This document shows positions 1 through 7,871 of a DNA stretch of 64,000 nucleotides, in pieces. A program made the translations under genes and the position numbers. How positions within the stretch are numbered: the stretch's first letter is position 1; every line of letters begins with the position of its first letter. A model generated the notes under the pieces. It had not been told where the DNA came from. It did not search any database and saw only the letters and a list, made by a program, of their open reading frames with translations. The DNA comes from Aliibacillus thermotolerans (lineage in GTDB: Bacteria; Bacillota; Bacilli; Bacillales; Marinococcaceae), in assembly GCF_027853235.1 (NCBI RefSeq), contig NZ_WKJG01000108.1, positions 19,766 through 83,765 of the forward strand, read 5' to 3'.

Positions 1-461
1 CGCTAGGTTATGGAGATCAAGGGTTAACTTCCATTTATGGAACAAGTGCGAAAGTTCGACCGGAAGACGTCGTATTAATTGCGACAAGGGAATTAGACCC
101 GGGAGAAAAAATGTTTTTAAAAAAGCATCGCATCAAAGTCTTTACTATGCATGAAATCGATCTTTTAGGCATGCCGGAAGTGATGAAACAAACCGTTGAC
201 TACTTAAAACATTGTGATGGGGTGCATTTAAGCTTTGATTTGGATAGTCTTGATCCTGATGAAGCTCCGGGAGTTGGCACCCCTGTGAACGGTGGACTGA
301 CGTACCGGGAAAGTTTAATCGCCGTGGAACTCTTACATCGGGAAAACATCATCACGTCAGCAGAGTTTGTTGAAGTGAACCCTATTTTAGATGAAAGAAA
401 TAAAACGGCTGAAAAAACAGTCGATTTAATTAGTTCTTTATTAGGAGAAAAATTGTTGTAA
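1..461 (+). CDS. rocF: Arginase, C-terminal part (cut by window start)
   Basis: Hydrolyses L-arginine to ornithine and urea with a binuclear manganese centre, in the cytosolic arginine catabolic pathway. The reading frame is open from base 3, so the N-terminus lies outside the window. The visible part has the ureohydrolase motif SFDLDSLDP, which supplies two Mn-ligand aspartates, followed by APGVGTPVNGGLTYRE, typical of arginases rather than agmatinases. The C-terminus is intact and ends 27 bases before aspA, suggesting a shared amino-acid degradation unit. What is lost is only the first half with the other metal ligands. Confidence 0.93.
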   Translation, partial: LGYGDQGLTSIYGTSAKVRPEDVVLIATRELDPGEKMFLKKHRIKVFTMHEIDLLGMPEVMKQTVDYLKHCDGVHLSFDLDSLDPDEAPGVGTPVNGGLTYRESLIAVELLHRENIITSAEFVEVNPILDERNKTAEKTVDLISSLLGEKLL

Positions 462-488
462 CTTCGAGATGAAGGAGAAGATTTACTC

Positions 489-1907
489 ATGACGGAATTT
501 CGCATAGAAAGAGACTTTTTAGGAGAAAAAGAAGTACCACAAGAAGTGTATTATGGCATACAAACGATTCGAGCGAAAGAAAACTTTCCTATTACAGGGT
601 ATCCTCCCCATCCGGAGTTAATAAAAGCGGTTGGATATGTAAAAAAAGCAGCTGCAATGGCCAATCGAGATGTCGGGGTACTGCCAAAAAAGTTAGCGAA
701 TGCGATTATTCAAGCTGCTGATGAAGTGATAGATGGGAAGTTCAACGATCAGTTTATTGTTGATGCCATTCAAGGCGGCGCCGGAACGTCTTTTAATATG
801 AATGCCAATGAAGTGATTGCAAATCGTGCCATTGAATTATTAGGCGGAAAAAAAGGCGATTACACGATGGTGAGTCCGAACACTCATGTCAATATGGCAC
901 AATCGACCAATGATGCCTTCCCGACTTCCATTCATATTGCATCACTTTATCTCGCCAAAAGACTTACGACTTCACTAAGCAAATTATTACAGGCATTAGA
1001 AGAGAAAGAAAAAGAATTCGATGATGTCCTTAAAATGGGCAGAACCCATTTGCAAGATGCAGTTCCCATTCGTCTCGGTCAAGAATTTGGCGCTTACCGC
1101 AGGGTATTACAACGGGATTTAAAACGAATAGAACGAGCGTTAAAAGAACTATATTCCATCAATATGGGTGCAACCGCGGTTGGAACCGGCTTAAACGCAA
1201 AGCCAGAATACATTGATAAAGTAGCGGAATATTTAAGAGAGCTGACAAAATTACCTCTCAAAAAGGCAGAGGACTTTGTGGATGCCACTCAAAATACAGA
1301 TGCTTATACAGAATTATCTTCCGCTTTGAAAGTACACGCAATCAACTTATCAAAAATAGCAAACGATTTACGTTTGATGAGTTCAGGTCCGCGGACTGGG
1401 CTGAATGAAATTAATTTACCGGCTCGTCAACCTGGTTCCTCCATTATGCCCGGGAAAGTAAATCCTGTGATGTGTGAAGTCATGAACCAAATCTCTTTCC
1501 AAGTTATTGGCAATGATCAAACAATTAGTTTGGCGTCGGAAGCGGGACAATTTGAATTAAACGTCATGGAGCCTGTCCTTGTTTTTAATTTATTGCAATC
1601 TTTATCCATTCTAGCAAATGGTTTAGATGTCTTTAGAGAGCTTGCCATTAAAGGAATTACCGCAAATGTGGTTCGTTCGCGTGAATTGGTTGAAAACAGC
1701 GTCGGAATTATTACTGCCATTAATCCACATGTCGGTTATGAACAAGCAGCTAGAATAGCAAAAGAGGCCATTGATACGGGGCGAAGTGTGCGTGAGATTT
1801 GTTTAGAACGGGGTATTTTAACAAAAGAAGAATTAGATGAAATTTTAGATCCAAAAGAAATGACCAATCCGGGAATCGCTGGGGCTAGATTTATTTATGG
1901 AGAGTAA
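489..1907 (+). CDS. aspA: Aspartate ammonia-lyase (aspartase)
   Basis: Reversibly deaminates L-aspartate to fumarate and ammonia; cytosolic homotetramer. The 472-residue length is typical. The fumarase/aspartase superfamily signature GSSIMPGKVNP lies near residue 316, and upstream are the conserved stretches GGAGTSFNMN and GRTHLQDAVP. The close relative fumarase C is less likely because the N-terminus (MTEFRIERDFLGEKEVP) and the gene neighbour (arginase) match aspartase. The ATG at 489 is preceded by GAAGGAGAAG with good spacing. Pairing with arginase suggests use of arginine and aspartate as nitrogen and carbon sources. Confidence 0.95.
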   Translation: MTEFRIERDFLGEKEVPQEVYYGIQTIRAKENFPITGYPPHPELIKAVGYVKKAAAMANRDVGVLPKKLANAIIQAADEVIDGKFNDQFIVDAIQGGAGTSFNMNANEVIANRAIELLGGKKGDYTMVSPNTHVNMAQSTNDAFPTSIHIASLYLAKRLTTSLSKLLQALEEKEKEFDDVLKMGRTHLQDAVPIRLGQEFGAYRRVLQRDLKRIERALKELYSINMGATAVGTGLNAKPEYIDKVAEYLRELTKLPLKKAEDFVDATQNTDAYTELSSALKVHAINLSKIANDLRLMSSGPRTGLNEINLPARQPGSSIMPGKVNPVMCEVMNQISFQVIGNDQTISLASEAGQFELNVMEPVLVFNLLQSLSILANGLDVFRELAIKGITANVVRSRELVENSVGIITAINPHVGYEQAARIAKEAIDTGRSVREICLERGILTKEELDEILDPKEMTNPGIAGARFIYGE

Positions 1908-1908
1908 G

Positions 1909-1945
1909 CCTGGTTTTCTGTTGGAAAACCAGGTTTACTTTCTTT
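1909..1945 (+). terminator. Rho-independent terminator after aspA
   Basis: A 10-bp perfect stem, CCTGGTTTTC / GAAAACCAGG, with a 5-nt loop and a following T-rich tract (TTTACTTTCTTT). It begins two bases after the aspA stop. Confidence 0.85.
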
Positions 1946-1990
1946 ATATAAGTAGCTTGATTGAAAAGGAGTATGAAAGGGAGAAGTAAC

Positions 1991-2581
1991 ATGTTTTCGG
2001 GGAACCGACTCGTTGTCATATTACCGCTCATTGTAGTTGTATTTTTAACGGTATTAGGTGGCGTCTATTTACTACAAGCAGATTCAGTGACAAATGAAAC
2101 GTTAAAAGAGGAAGTAAGTTGGAATATACATACGTCGAAAACAGGAGATATTTTTTCGTTAGAAGCAACTTGGAGTTGGGGGCATTTACCATCCGATGGA
2201 GTAAGAGGAGAAGACTACATAGGGGTAAGTTTACTTGATGCCAATGGACATCTAATTCCTGCCGAACAGTACGAAGTATATGAATTAGAAGTGAATCACG
2301 AACAGCAAATTCGGGAAGGGGAATTGGTCGGTAGTGGTGTTTTGTTTTCTTTTCCTAACGACTTAGAGGAAAATAAAGTCATTGGTGAAAGTGGTACAGT
2401 TCACATTGCCATTCGCAGTGATATTTCTCCGAAACGTGCCATTATTAGTTATTTACATACGTGGGAACATCATGATGGACTCGTCTCCAAAGATCCGAGG
2501 TTTTTTGAAAGAGAATTTCAGGGTATAGATAAGGGGAATGAATCGTTTTTTTGGGTGATGGAACGGTTCGAAGATTTCTAA
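1991..2581 (+). CDS. Membrane-anchored extracytoplasmic protein of unknown function
   Basis: Not recognised as a known family. About 196 residues: a short basic N-terminus, one hydrophobic segment at roughly residues 6-27 (signal anchor or uncleaved signal peptide), then a hydrophilic region rich in acidic residues and Trp (VSWNIHTSK, EATWSWGHLP) that should lie outside the membrane. An upstream TTG at 1961 and ATG at 1973 are in frame but poorly placed; ATG 1991 has GGGAGA six bases upstream and starts right before the hydrophobic segment. It sits between aspA and yqgV with 26 bases to yqgV, so it may be co-expressed with yqgV. Confidence 0.6.
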   Translation: MFSGNRLVVILPLIVVVFLTVLGGVYLLQADSVTNETLKEEVSWNIHTSKTGDIFSLEATWSWGHLPSDGVRGEDYIGVSLLDANGHLIPAEQYEVYELEVNHEQQIREGELVGSGVLFSFPNDLEENKVIGESGTVHIAIRSDISPKRAIISYLHTWEHHDGLVSKDPRFFEREFQGIDKGNESFFWVMERFEDF

Positions 2582-2607
2582 ACGCACTATAAAGGAGGAA
2601 AATGAGA

Positions 2608-2916
2608 ATGGCGATGATTGATTTGACGGTTACCCCACTTGGAACTGCTTCCACCAGTATGAGTGAGGAAGTAGCTGCCATTTGGAACATGCTCGAAAAA
2701 TATGAAGGCAAGATACGCTATGAACAAACAGCCATGAGTACTTTGATGGAAGGAGATTTAGATGATATTTTTGCGATTGTAAAAGAAATCCATGAATTGC
2801 CTTTCCAGCAAGGAGCAAAACGTGTTGCTACGAACATTCGCATAGATGATCGAAGAGATGGCAAAGAACAATCGATACAAGAAAAATTAGCTTCCGCAAA
2901 GAAAAAAATGGCGTGA
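2608..2916 (+). CDS. yqgV: YqgV-like thiamine-binding (MTH1187-type) protein
   Basis: About 102 residues with the ferredoxin-like fold family of MTH1187/YkoF proteins: a conserved opening MIDLTVTPLGT, then YEQTAMSTLMEGDLDDIFAIV and an Arg/Asp-containing end (VATNIRIDDRRD). Family members bind thiamine or a related ligand and form oligomers; the physiological role is unsettled. An ATG at 2602 lies only three bases from AAAGGAGG (2591-2598), while ATG 2608 has nine-base spacing and is preferred. It matches B. subtilis yqgV in content and general location upstream of comG and yqgX homologues. Confidence 0.78.
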   Translation: MAMIDLTVTPLGTASTSMSEEVAAIWNMLEKYEGKIRYEQTAMSTLMEGDLDDIFAIVKEIHELPFQQGAKRVATNIRIDDRRDGKEQSIQEKLASAKKKMA

Positions 2917-2937
2917 CTGAATGATCTTAAGGGAGCT

Positions 2938-2977
2938 GTCCAAAAAGTCATGATTGGTGATTTTTGGACATTTTTTT
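2938..2977. terminator. Terminator after yqgV
   Basis: GTCCAAAAA / TTTTTGGAC stem (2938-2946 and 2961-2969) with a 14-nt loop and seven T after the stem. The A-rich left arm means it might also act for leftward transcripts from tRNA-Gln. Confidence 0.8.
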
Positions 2978-2983
2978 GTTACC

Positions 2984-3225
2984 GCTTCATCAAAAATTGC
3001 TTCTGGAAACGCCTCTTGGTCGAATCATGGCATGTTTCCAACACCAAATTGTTGATGGAAGTAAATCATGGATAGTCATGCTATCGTTTCATATAAAAAT
3101 AGCTAATGGAAGCAAGCCATGAATGGCTCATAATACTGTTTCATTCAAAAATGTCTGATGAAAGCAATCCATGCACGATGTATGACATCGTTTCAGCGCT
3201 AAATGATTGTTGAAAGGAACGCTCG
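2984..3225. repeat. Imperfect tandem repeats, about 51-nt unit
   Basis: Three adjacent degenerate copies are seen at 3051-3100, 3101-3152 and 3153-3204, with partial copies on both sides. Each has the pattern ATGgAAGcAA, then tCCATG, then cGTTTCAT, then AAAAAT. No convincing ORF runs through it. The TTTCATATAAAAAT stretch recurs in the repeat-rich region near 55486, suggesting a dispersed family. Confidence 0.6.
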
Positions 3226-3272
3226 ATTTATTTTTCAGGACTTATTAGACAGCCTCTTCAAGATTTTTTTAT

Positions 3273-3348
3273 TGGCTGGGATGGCAGGGTTCGAACCTGC
3301 GAAATGACGGAGTCAAAGTCCGTTGCCTTACCACTTGGCTACATCCCA
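3273..3348 (-). tRNA. tRNA-Gln (anticodon TTG)
   Basis: Read on the minus strand, acceptor arm TGGGATG (complement of 3342-3348) pairs with CATCCCA (complement of 3277-3283). The anticodon stem-loop ACGGA-CTTTGAC-TCCGT gives anticodon TTG. The T-arm is GCAGG-TTCGAAC-CTGC. The discriminator is G and the CCA end is encoded (complement of 3273-3275). An A-run on the plus strand just beyond the 3' end (3264-3270) gives a U-tract for the transcript. It is transcribed away from comG. Confidence 0.95.
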
Positions 3349-3492
3349 ACGATTGCTATCCCTTAGCCTAGACAATTTGGAGCAATTTTATTCTTTTTCC
3401 AAAAAAATTTTGCAAAAAAGAAGGAAAATAGACATAGAGGTAGAATAGAATAATCGAACGATGGAATAAAAGAAAGGAAGGTGTTAACGAGA

Positions 3493-4545
3493 GTGAAAAA
3501 TGTTGAAAAAGAAAGTAAGATGTTAATTGAACGTGCCCTCGCTTTACATGCTACAGATATCCATTTCCATCCGAAAGAATCTTCTACAGCGCTCATGTAT
3601 CGCATTCACGGGAAATTATACGAAATGGCAACGCTCCAGCAAAAAGAAGCAACCCGGCTCATTGCTCACTTCAAGTACCGAGCAGGAATGGATATCGGAG
3701 AAGAAAGACGTCCTCAAGACGGCTCTTTACAAATCGAAACGGAAAAGTATCCTATCAACCTCCGCTTTTCTACCATCCCTTCTCTTTACCATGAAAGTTT
3801 ATCTGTCCGTCTTTTACCTCAACAACAAAGAATTACATTAGCGACATTATCTTTTTTTCCCCCTCTGCAACATTTTTTTCATTCCCTAATTCATCAACCT
3901 GGTGGAATCATTCTTTTAGTAGGACCTACCGGTTCAGGTAAAACGACGACGTTGTATGCTTTCATGAGTGAAATGGCGAAACATTCTCGCGTCATCAGTG
4001 TAGAAGATCCGATTGAAATGAGAAATGACGCTTTTATTCAGTCCGAAGTGAATGTAACGGCAAAAGTCACTTATGAAGAAATGCTTCGTTCCGCTTTAAG
4101 ACATGATCCAGACGTATTAATGATCGGAGAAATCCGTGACAAAGCGACTGCTCATATTGCAATACGGGCCGCCCTTACTGGTCATTTAGTTTGCACCACG
4201 ATGCATGCCATATCTCCTTTTGGTGCATTAGAACGTCTCTATGATTTTGGTTTTTCCCGCAATGATCTTGAGGAGACGTTGTTAGCGATTATCTCCCAAC
4301 GGTTGCTTCCTCGCATTTGCCCCTTTTGTTATCCCTCTTATTGTTCTCCTTATTGTAATCATTGGAATGATCGCTCCCGTGTCCCTGTTTTTAACATATT
4401 AGCAAATGAACAATTAAAAGCAGGATTGTGCAAACAAAAGGACAAAAACAAGAGCTACACTTATTCTTCCCGTGACCAGTTGAAAAAAGGAATGGCCCTT
4501 GGTATATTTCCTCCTTCCGTATGGAAAGGGGCGGAAGAAGCGTGA
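3493..4545 (+). CDS. comGA: ComGA, competence pseudopilus assembly ATPase
   Basis: Type II/IV secretion ATPase powering assembly of the DNA-uptake pseudopilus at the inner face of the membrane. Walker A is GPTGSGKTT near residues 144-152, Walker B near 206-213 (DPDVLMIGEIRD), followed by the family motif AIRAALTGHLV. Four cysteines (CPFC near 276-279, then C284 and C288) could form a zinc site, as in ComGA/PilB relatives. GTG 3493 is chosen because GAAAGGAAG lies 12 bases upstream, and the product then starts like B. subtilis ComGA; GTG 3481 abuts the ribosome-binding site. First gene of the comG operon. Confidence 0.94.
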   Translation: MKNVEKESKMLIERALALHATDIHFHPKESSTALMYRIHGKLYEMATLQQKEATRLIAHFKYRAGMDIGEERRPQDGSLQIETEKYPINLRFSTIPSLYHESLSVRLLPQQQRITLATLSFFPPLQHFFHSLIHQPGGIILLVGPTGSGKTTTLYAFMSEMAKHSRVISVEDPIEMRNDAFIQSEVNVTAKVTYEEMLRSALRHDPDVLMIGEIRDKATAHIAIRAALTGHLVCTTMHAISPFGALERLYDFGFSRNDLEETLLAIISQRLLPRICPFCYPSYCSPYCNHWNDRSRVPVFNILANEQLKAGLCKQKDKNKSYTYSSRDQLKKGMALGIFPPSVWKGAEEA

Positions 4546-5570
4546 GAAAAGAGTGGAAAAAGGATGAACAAGCAAAGTTTCTTTTAAAAATTGGAGAATT
4601 GCTGGAACAAGGTTATCCGTTAGAAGAAGCATTGCAGTTATTTACGTGGGAAGAGCGGGAGGAAGTGAAAAATAAGATCGCTAACATGCAAGAAAATTTG
4701 CGTTCAGGGAAAAAGTTTCACGAAGTATTATCTACCTACCGATTTCCAGCAGATGTGAGTGCATACATTTATTTTTCAGAACAATACGGTTCATTAGCGA
4801 CCGGACTCCAAGGTGCTGGGCAGTTGTATATGAAAAGAATCATCATGTTTCGTCAACTGCGAAGAATGCTACGTTATCCGATGATATTGCTTTGGATATT
4901 ACTCTTCGTTTCCATCGTCATGCTGCAATTTTTATTCCCACAATTTCATGAATTATTTTCATCCTTGCATATAGAGATTCCTCTTTTCACGAAGTTCATG
5001 CTGCAAGTGTACCGATATTCTCCTTTTATCATGATCGTTTTATTTACCCTGTTTTTGGTTCTTTTTTATTACTACTTTCACCATTTTCGTCATTATACAG
5101 CATCCGAGCAAATGAAAAAGTTATATCGACTTCCGTATCTTTCCACTTTCATTTCCATGTTTTTAACTTACTATTTTTCCATTCAACTAAGCAGTATGTT
5201 AAAAGGAGGGTTGTCAATTTATAAAGCTTTTGTTGTTTTTAAAACACAACATCATTTTCCTTTTTTTCAAGAAGAGGGAAAAGAGATTAGCGCCCAATTA
5301 GAACAAGGGATCCCTCTTTACGAAGTATTGGATAACAGGGAATGGTATCGGCGCGAAATGAAACATGTCATTCAGCATGGTCAAGCTGCAGGAAAATTGG
5401 GAGATGATTTGTACCATTATAGTGAGCGTGTTTTTTCATCGTTAGAAGAAAAAGTCCAACGCTTTCTTTTGACATTGCAACCGACCTTGTTTACTTTCAT
5501 TGGACTCCTCGTATTAAGTATGTTTCTGTCTGTATTTTTACCGATGTTTCAATTAATGACAACGCTGTAA
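4542..5570 (+). CDS. comGB: ComGB, polytopic membrane platform protein
   Basis: Type II secretion GspF-like protein that anchors pseudopilus assembly in the membrane and works with ComGA. About 342 residues with hydrophobic segments near 107-135, 155-180 and at the C-terminus, giving the expected duplicated F-domain arrangement (SYRFPADVSAYIYFSEQYGS-like first half and REMKHVIQHGQAAGKLGDDL second half). Start GTG 4542 overlaps the comGA stop as GTGA, with GGGGCGG upstream; an in-frame ATG at 4521 lacks a ribosome-binding site. Translational coupling to comGA is likely. Confidence 0.92.
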   Translation: MRKEWKKDEQAKFLLKIGELLEQGYPLEEALQLFTWEEREEVKNKIANMQENLRSGKKFHEVLSTYRFPADVSAYIYFSEQYGSLATGLQGAGQLYMKRIIMFRQLRRMLRYPMILLWILLFVSIVMLQFLFPQFHELFSSLHIEIPLFTKFMLQVYRYSPFIMIVLFTLFLVLFYYYFHHFRHYTASEQMKKLYRLPYLSTFISMFLTYYFSIQLSSMLKGGLSIYKAFVVFKTQHHFPFFQEEGKEISAQLEQGIPLYEVLDNREWYRREMKHVIQHGQAAGKLGDDLYHYSERVFSSLEEKVQRFLLTLQPTLFTFIGLLVLSMFLSVFLPMFQLMTTL

Positions 5571-5582
5571 AAGGAGGCAACC

Positions 5583-5747
5583 ATGAAAAATATTTCCTAT
5601 GCGTTTATGGAAAAATTGTATGAAATCGAGAAACGACTTTCTCAATTAGAAGAATCGAAAGAAGTCGACATTATAGCTTTCTTACAAATGGTGGAAAACA
5701 AAAATAGAAAGGAAGAAGAGAATGAAGAAAAGTATTTTTATTCATGA
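5583..5747 (+). CDS. Small ORF inside comG operon, unknown
   Basis: A 54-codon ORF not seen in the B. subtilis comG operon as I know it. It begins MKNISYAFMEKLYEIEKR, is strongly charged (Glu/Lys-rich) and predicted helical or coiled-coil, with no signal or transmembrane segment. AAAGGAGG at 5571-5578, directly after the comGB stop, is the best ribosome-binding site in this part of the operon and is perfectly spaced for ATG 5583. Its last 26 bases overlap the comGC start in another frame, so translation could be coupled to comGC. Function unknown. Confidence 0.55.
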   Translation: MKNISYAFMEKLYEIEKRLSQLEESKEVDIIAFLQMVENKNRKEEENEEKYFYS

Positions 5748-6036
5748 ACGAGGTTTTACGATGATTGAGATGATGATTGTTTTATTAATTATTACGGTGT
5801 TATTGTTAATTGCAGTTCCGAACATGGTGAAAAATAACCATGTTGCTCAATCCAAAGGATGCGAGGCAACCATTCAACTTTTGGAAGCACAAGTAGGTGC
5901 TTATGAAGTTGAGAAACTAGAAAAACCATCATCCTTAGAACAATTACAAGAAGAAGGGTATGTTGATCGCATTGTTTGTCCTGACAATACCCCTCTTATG
6001 TTAGAGAATGGTCGGGTGAAGAAATCATCCGAATAA
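5722..6036 (+). CDS. comGC: ComGC, major pseudopilin
   Basis: Major subunit of the competence pseudopilus, processed by the prepilin peptidase ComC and assembled across the wall. Prepilin motif RG|FTMIE: cleavage after Gly11, Phe12 becomes the N-terminus, Glu16 is the +5 glutamate. A long hydrophobic helix follows (residues 12-33). Two cysteines (47 and 86) fit the intramolecular disulfide known for ComGC. At 104 residues it is the usual length. GAAAGGAAGAAG precedes the ATG. Its stop overlaps the beginning of the comGD frame. Confidence 0.95.
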   Translation: MKKSIFIHERGFTMIEMMIVLLIITVLLLIAVPNMVKNNHVAQSKGCEATIQLLEAQVGAYEVEKLEKPSSLEQLQEEGYVDRIVCPDNTPLMLENGRVKKSSE

Positions 6037-6473
6037 GAAATGTTTGGAAAGACCTTCAAGGGCACACTCTCATAGAAATGATCCTCGTGTTATTACTTCT
6101 TTCTGTTTTTCTGCTCCTGCCGATGTTATCCTTCTCTTCTCTTTCCGAAAAAACAAGGATTGATCAATTTTTAAATATTTTCAGTGAAGATATTCGCTTT
6201 GCACAACAATATGCCTACGCTCATGAGACCGTCGTTTATTTTCGCTTTCGTGGAAACGAGTATGAAGTGCGGGCAAGTGGCCGAACGGAACCGTTAATTG
6301 CCCGTCCTGTCATGAAATCGGTCGCATTTCATCCATTCACTATGAGTCCAAATGAGATACGATTTAATTCAAAAGGAAATGTCTCTAAAGCAGGTACGAT
6401 TCATATTGAGACACCAAAGAAAAGATATCGATTAGTTTTTCTCATTGGTAGAGGAGGTTTTTACATTGAATAA
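6033..6473 (+). CDS. comGD: ComGD, minor pseudopilin with non-standard start
   Basis: Minor pseudopilin. The in-frame peptide upstream of the first ATG (6078) reads KDLQG|HTLIEMI, a class III signal peptide, so translation must begin before 6078. Between the last in-frame stop (5982-5984) and 6078 there is no ATG, GTG or TTG codon. The best candidates are ATA 6033, which overlaps the comGC stop as ATAA, or ATC 6024/6027 behind GGGTGAAG. The +1 residue is His rather than the usual Phe. C-terminal part (EIRFNSKGNVSKAGTI) matches ComGD architecture. Boundaries of the start are uncertain; a sequencing error is possible. Confidence 0.75.
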   Translation: MRNVWKDLQGHTLIEMILVLLLLSVFLLLPMLSFSSLSEKTRIDQFLNIFSEDIRFAQQYAYAHETVVYFRFRGNEYEVRASGRTEPLIARPVMKSVAFHPFTMSPNEIRFNSKGNVSKAGTIHIETPKKRYRLVFLIGRGGFYIE

Positions 6474-6795
6474 TGAAAAGGGACTCACTCTCATCGAAGC
6501 AGTTGCAACATTAAGTTTGATAACTTTTGTTGCAACGATCCTCCTCCCTATTTATTCGGCTCTTCTCTTAGAAAAACAGACTTTATCTGAAACACGCGTA
6601 GCATATGAACTGTTGGAACGTGAGGCATTGCAAGGAGAAATCGAAAAGAAAGAAGAGAAAATTCACATAGAAAAAATGGATACGGAATATGTCCTTCACA
6701 AAAATGTAAAAAAAGAAGGAGTTGACATATGTGTCCGTTGGAGAGGGGCTAATAAAAGACAATATGAAACGTGTCTTTTCGTATGGAAACGATGA
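6466..6795 (+). CDS. comGE: ComGE, minor pseudopilin
   Basis: Minor pseudopilin, about 109 residues. The motif EKG|LTLIEA gives prepilin peptidase cleavage after Gly5 and Glu at +5, followed by a hydrophobic helix. Two cysteines near the C-terminus (ICVRW and TCLFVW) match the ComGE pattern. TTG 6466 is preceded by AGAGGAGG at 6450-6457 with eight-base spacing, so it is preferred over TTG 6445. The start overlaps the comGD stop. Confidence 0.85.
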   Translation: MNNEKGLTLIEAVATLSLITFVATILLPIYSALLLEKQTLSETRVAYELLEREALQGEIEKKEEKIHIEKMDTEYVLHKNVKKEGVDICVRWRGANKRQYETCLFVWKR

Positions 6796-7246
6796 AAAAG
6801 GAATGACATTATTTGAAGTTTTAATCTCTTTTCTCATACTCCTCGTATGTACGCATCTCTTTTTGTTGTATCTTCCTTTTTTTCAAATAGACAACACGAA
6901 TCGTCAAGAAATTCAAATGTTTTTTCAACTGGTGAAAGAAGATATGATGCATGCCTACAAAATCGACGTAACGGAGGCCCGAATCGATATTACCGAGGAT
7001 AGCGGCAATCGCTACACGTTTCTTCAGTCTGGTAATAACGTTATTCGTCGTAAAAATGGGGAAGGCCATGAAATTGCACTAAAAAATATTAAACAGTTTC
7101 AAGGGAAGAAAACATCTTATGGAGCGGATATATACGTAACGGATGTTCATGGCGTTGTTTGGCGACAACCGATAGGATTTCGGCCATCGTTAGAAAAGGG
7201 GGAGAGGTTTTGGGTGAAAGAGGAGCTGTCATGCCACTCATGTTAA
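6764..7246 (+). CDS. comGF: ComGF, minor pseudopilin
   Basis: Minor pseudopilin of about 160 residues. DEKG|MTLFEV is the prepilin cleavage site, with Glu at +5, followed by a hydrophobic stretch ISFLILLVCTHLFLLYLPFF. The later YTFLQSGNNVIRRKNGEG stretch is typical of ComGF. ATG 6764 overlaps comGE; the TTG at 6722 would put an over-long leader before the motif. The upstream GAGAGGGG is further away than ideal, so translation may rely on coupling to comGE. Confidence 0.87.
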   Translation: MKRVFSYGNDEKGMTLFEVLISFLILLVCTHLFLLYLPFFQIDNTNRQEIQMFFQLVKEDMMHAYKIDVTEARIDITEDSGNRYTFLQSGNNVIRRKNGEGHEIALKNIKQFQGKKTSYGADIYVTDVHGVVWRQPIGFRPSLEKGERFWVKEELSCHSC

Positions 7247-7599
7247 TCATTTACTTTTTATTTTCTGCGATGATCATCTTTGAAGTGACCGTTTACATGA
7301 ATGAAAAACAACAGGTTGCCGATCAAGAACAAGTACTCATGCTAGATTGGCTTTTGCGAAATGGAGAAAGAGAATGGATCGAAACGAAAAGCGATCTCTG
7401 GATGGAAGAAGATGAAGGGGTCTTTCATTATCCAAATGGAAAAGTCACGTATCAAAGCCGCTATCAAAACAAAGATAGACTGATCGTACAGCTACGAGCT
7501 ACCCATTCAGAAGGCCATCAGCGAACCTATGCTTTTTACGTCGATGTAATGAGAGAAAGTATAGAAAATGAAGAAGAGGAAACACTGTTAAAAGAATGA
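7210..7599 (+). CDS. comGG: ComGG, minor pseudopilin
   Basis: Minor pseudopilin of about 129 residues. TTG 7210 follows AAAAGGGGGAGAGG and gives the short leader GERG before a hydrophobic segment (AVMPLMLIIYFLFSAMIIF). As in B. subtilis ComGG the prepilin motif is degenerate: Gly then Ala at +1, and no obvious glutamate at +5. The Glu-rich C-terminus ends just before yqzE. The longer in-frame extension to 7159 runs into comGF and has no ribosome-binding site. Confidence 0.8.
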   Translation: MGERGAVMPLMLIIYFLFSAMIIFEVTVYMNEKQQVADQEQVLMLDWLLRNGEREWIETKSDLWMEEDEGVFHYPNGKVTYQSRYQNKDRLIVQLRATHSEGHQRTYAFYVDVMRESIENEEEETLLKE

Positions 7600-7600
7600 T

Positions 7601-7795
7601 GTGGAAGGATGTGATCGTATCGAACCTCATCCACTCGTTAAATATTTAACAGAAGAATTTGTCCAAGCAATGGATAAACGATTGACGACGAAATCAACAG
7701 ACAAGATAGACAAAAAGAAGGAAAATAAATGGGTGAAATGGTTTGGCATGATTCCTTTATCACTTTATATTTTTATACAGAAAAGAAAACGTTAA
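7601..7795 (+). CDS. yqzE: YqzE-like small protein
   Basis: About 64 residues. The N-terminal LVKYLTEEFVQAMD and C-terminal WFGMIPLSLYIFIQKRKR match the YqzE family found at the end of comG operons in Bacillaceae; function is not established. The C-terminal hydrophobic stretch with a basic tail suggests membrane association. GTG 7601 lies one base after the comGG stop; no strong ribosome-binding site, so reinitiation after comGG is likely. Confidence 0.72.
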   Translation: MEGCDRIEPHPLVKYLTEEFVQAMDKRLTTKSTDKIDKKKENKWVKWFGMIPLSLYIFIQKRKR

Positions 7796-7839
7796 TGGTT
7801 ATTTTAGTCAAAGGTATTCAAGATGTCTTCCTCCTATAC

Positions 7840-7845
7840 TATAAT
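7840..7845 (+). promoter_or_regulatory. Putative -10 element for the regulator gene
   Basis: TATAAT 17 bases downstream of a weak TTCAAG hexamer (7817-7822) and just upstream of AAGGAGGG and the TTG start at 7872. Confidence 0.4.
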
Positions 7846-7871
7846 AGTAATAGTAAGGAGGGTGTATCCAG

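Noticed and set aside
2984..3225. CRISPR array
   Set aside because: The repeats are tandem and degenerate, without the alternation of constant repeats and unique spacers, and no cas genes are present in the window.
3361..3492. ComK box pair upstream of comGA
   Set aside because: A/T runs are present but I could not find two AAAA-N5-TTTT units at an accepted spacing.
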